Program-made: the position numbers and the translations under genes
Notes under the pieces: model-generated
What the model saw: only the letters and a program-made list of their open reading frames with translations
Databases searched by the model: none
What the model was told of the DNA's origin: nothing
Shown: positions 63,181-64,000 of the stretch, piece by piece
Layout: the number at the start of each line of letters is the position of its first letter
Position numbering within the stretch: the stretch's first letter is position 1
Assembly (NCBI RefSeq): GCF_000420945.1
Contig: NZ_ATVX01000007.1
Coordinates: 124,001 to 188,000 of the forward strand
Reading direction: 5' to 3'
Length of the DNA: 64,000 bases
Source of the DNA: Butyrivibrio sp. VCB2006
GTDB lineage: Bacteria > Bacillota > Clostridia > Lachnospirales > Lachnospiraceae

Positions 63181-64000
63181 ATGGATAAAAAAGTGATAGG
63201 AGCCAATTACATATTGGAAGTGTCCTGGGGATGCCCCTCAGAGAAGTATCCACTAAATGGCCTGTTCCAGTTCGATCAGGCCAAGGCTCTTCATAATATC
63301 GGTGAAAAGACAGTGTTCCTGGCCCTGGATATGAGATCCTTCAGGAGGTTACGCAAGTGGGGCTATAACAGATTTGAAAAAGCAGGAATTCCTGTTGTCG
63401 TGTACAACTTCCCCTGGGGGCCATTTTCGCCAAGACTCAAATATAAGGCTCAGGATTTTTCGTTTAAGAGGGCAATCCGCCGAATAGAAAAAGAGTTTGG
63501 AACTCCCCGTTGCATTCACGTCCACTGCTGTCAGCAGGTCATTTCCGTAACGGATTATTGCGAGAGCAGGAACATCCCTTATGTTGTAACAGAACACATC
63601 ACACCTCTCAATGAGGGAGATGACATAGAGAAGAGAAAAGAAAAAGCGCTAAAGGGTGCCAGAACTGTAATAGCAGTTAGTAACGCCCTTGCCAGAGACG
63701 TTAAGAAAAACTACGGCGCAGACAGCGTTGTGATTCCTAATATCGTTGACCTTAGCGAATTTAAGTATAGTGATCTGAGACAACGGCAACAGAATTCAGA
63801 AACACAGCGCACTAACACCAGGACATTTGAATTCCTCTCTGCGGCCAGCGCTAATCATGGCAAGGGCTTTGATATACTTGTCAGGGCCTATGCCAAGTTA
63901 ATCGCTGAGCTGGAAGATAACAGCACTGAACTATCTAAAGAGAATATATCAAATACAAAGACCCATCTCACAATCATGGGTGACGGCCCGGAACTACCAA
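63181..64000 (+). CDS. Glycosyltransferase family 4 (3' end outside the window)
   Basis: An open frame from ATG 63181, preceded by AGAGGAG, runs to the window end (273 codons so far). The product has YPLNGLFQFDQAKAL at the N-terminus, IHVHCCQQ, the conserved YVVTEHITPLN, AVSNALARDVKKNYGA, VIPNIVDLSEF and FLSAASANHGKGFDILVRAY, which are typical of GT4 enzymes. The gene is cut, so the donor-binding glutamates are not seen. It lies 16 bases after the GNAT gene, perhaps opening another polysaccharide cluster. Confidence 0.88.
   Translation, partial: MDKKVIGANYILEVSWGCPSEKYPLNGLFQFDQAKALHNIGEKTVFLALDMRSFRRLRKWGYNRFEKAGIPVVVYNFPWGPFSPRLKYKAQDFSFKRAIRRIEKEFGTPRCIHVHCCQQVISVTDYCESRNIPYVVTEHITPLNEGDDIEKRKEKALKGARTVIAVSNALARDVKKNYGADSVVIPNIVDLSEFKYSDLRQRQQNSETQRTNTRTFEFLSAASANHGKGFDILVRAYAKLIAELEDNSTELSKENISNTKTHLTIMGDGPELP

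Overview
The window looks like chromosomal DNA of a rumen or gut Lachnospiraceae bacterium, most likely Butyrivibrio or a close relative. This rests on the gene families seen: a DUF6465 protein, two Rpn-family PD-(D/E)XK genes, DUF6056 membrane proteins, stand-alone rubredoxin and rubrerythrin, and giant secreted InlB-type B-repeat proteins. The genus is inferred; there is no rRNA gene in the window.

Layout. (1) 1-5540 is a housekeeping stretch: the end of a branched-chain amino acid ABC transporter (livG tail, livF), a cytidylate-kinase-like protein, a stand-alone 5'-3' exonuclease, an acylglycerol-phosphate acyltransferase, an orphan GHKL histidine kinase and two small proteins. (2) 5553-25464 is one long, tightly spaced plus-strand run of 15 genes for a cell-surface polysaccharide. 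It holds a complete CapE/CapF/CapG set for UDP-N-acetyl-L-fucosamine, a PseC-like and an FdtB/QdtB-like aminotransferase, a polyprenyl-phosphate sugar transferase that would start the chain, four glycosyltransferases, a hexapeptide acetyltransferase, a HAD phosphatase and three large multi-pass membrane proteins. After a minus-strand Rpn-family gene and a rubredoxin, the theme resumes at 27085-28857 with an FdtA/QdtA-like ketoisomerase and a second DUF6056 protein. No Wzx, Wzy, ABC exporter or RmlA/RmlB is visible, so polymer export and dTDP-sugar supply must be encoded elsewhere.

(3) 29066-58572 carries three consecutive giant secreted proteins (3693, 3063 and 2674 aa) built mainly of InlB/Listeria-Bacteroides B-repeats. 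The first two carry an N-terminal papain-like (C1) peptidase domain with all catalytic residues, and the first ends in a pectate-lyase-like beta-helix. Their B-repeats form an ordered 11-unit super-repeat, present twice in each of the two proteins. All three share a short D-[IV]-I-I-F-x-D-D motif just after the signal peptide, and none has a recognisable cell-wall anchor. Between giants 2 and 3 lies an 885-bp non-coding stretch with a strictly periodic 52-bp array of dyad elements (TTATGTTA / TAACATAA), which I regard as the most unusual DNA structure in the window.

(4) 58573-64000 holds a second Rpn-family gene followed by rubrerythrin, a probable structured RNA region, a DUF4143-type ATPase preceded by phased direct repeats, a GNAT acetyltransferase and the start of another glycosyltransferase. 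The two Rpn-family genes sit 32 kb apart on opposite strands, yet they share upstream palindromes and each neighbours a rubredoxin-type iron protein gene.

All calls come from reading the sequence. Family names come from recognised motifs, not from searches.
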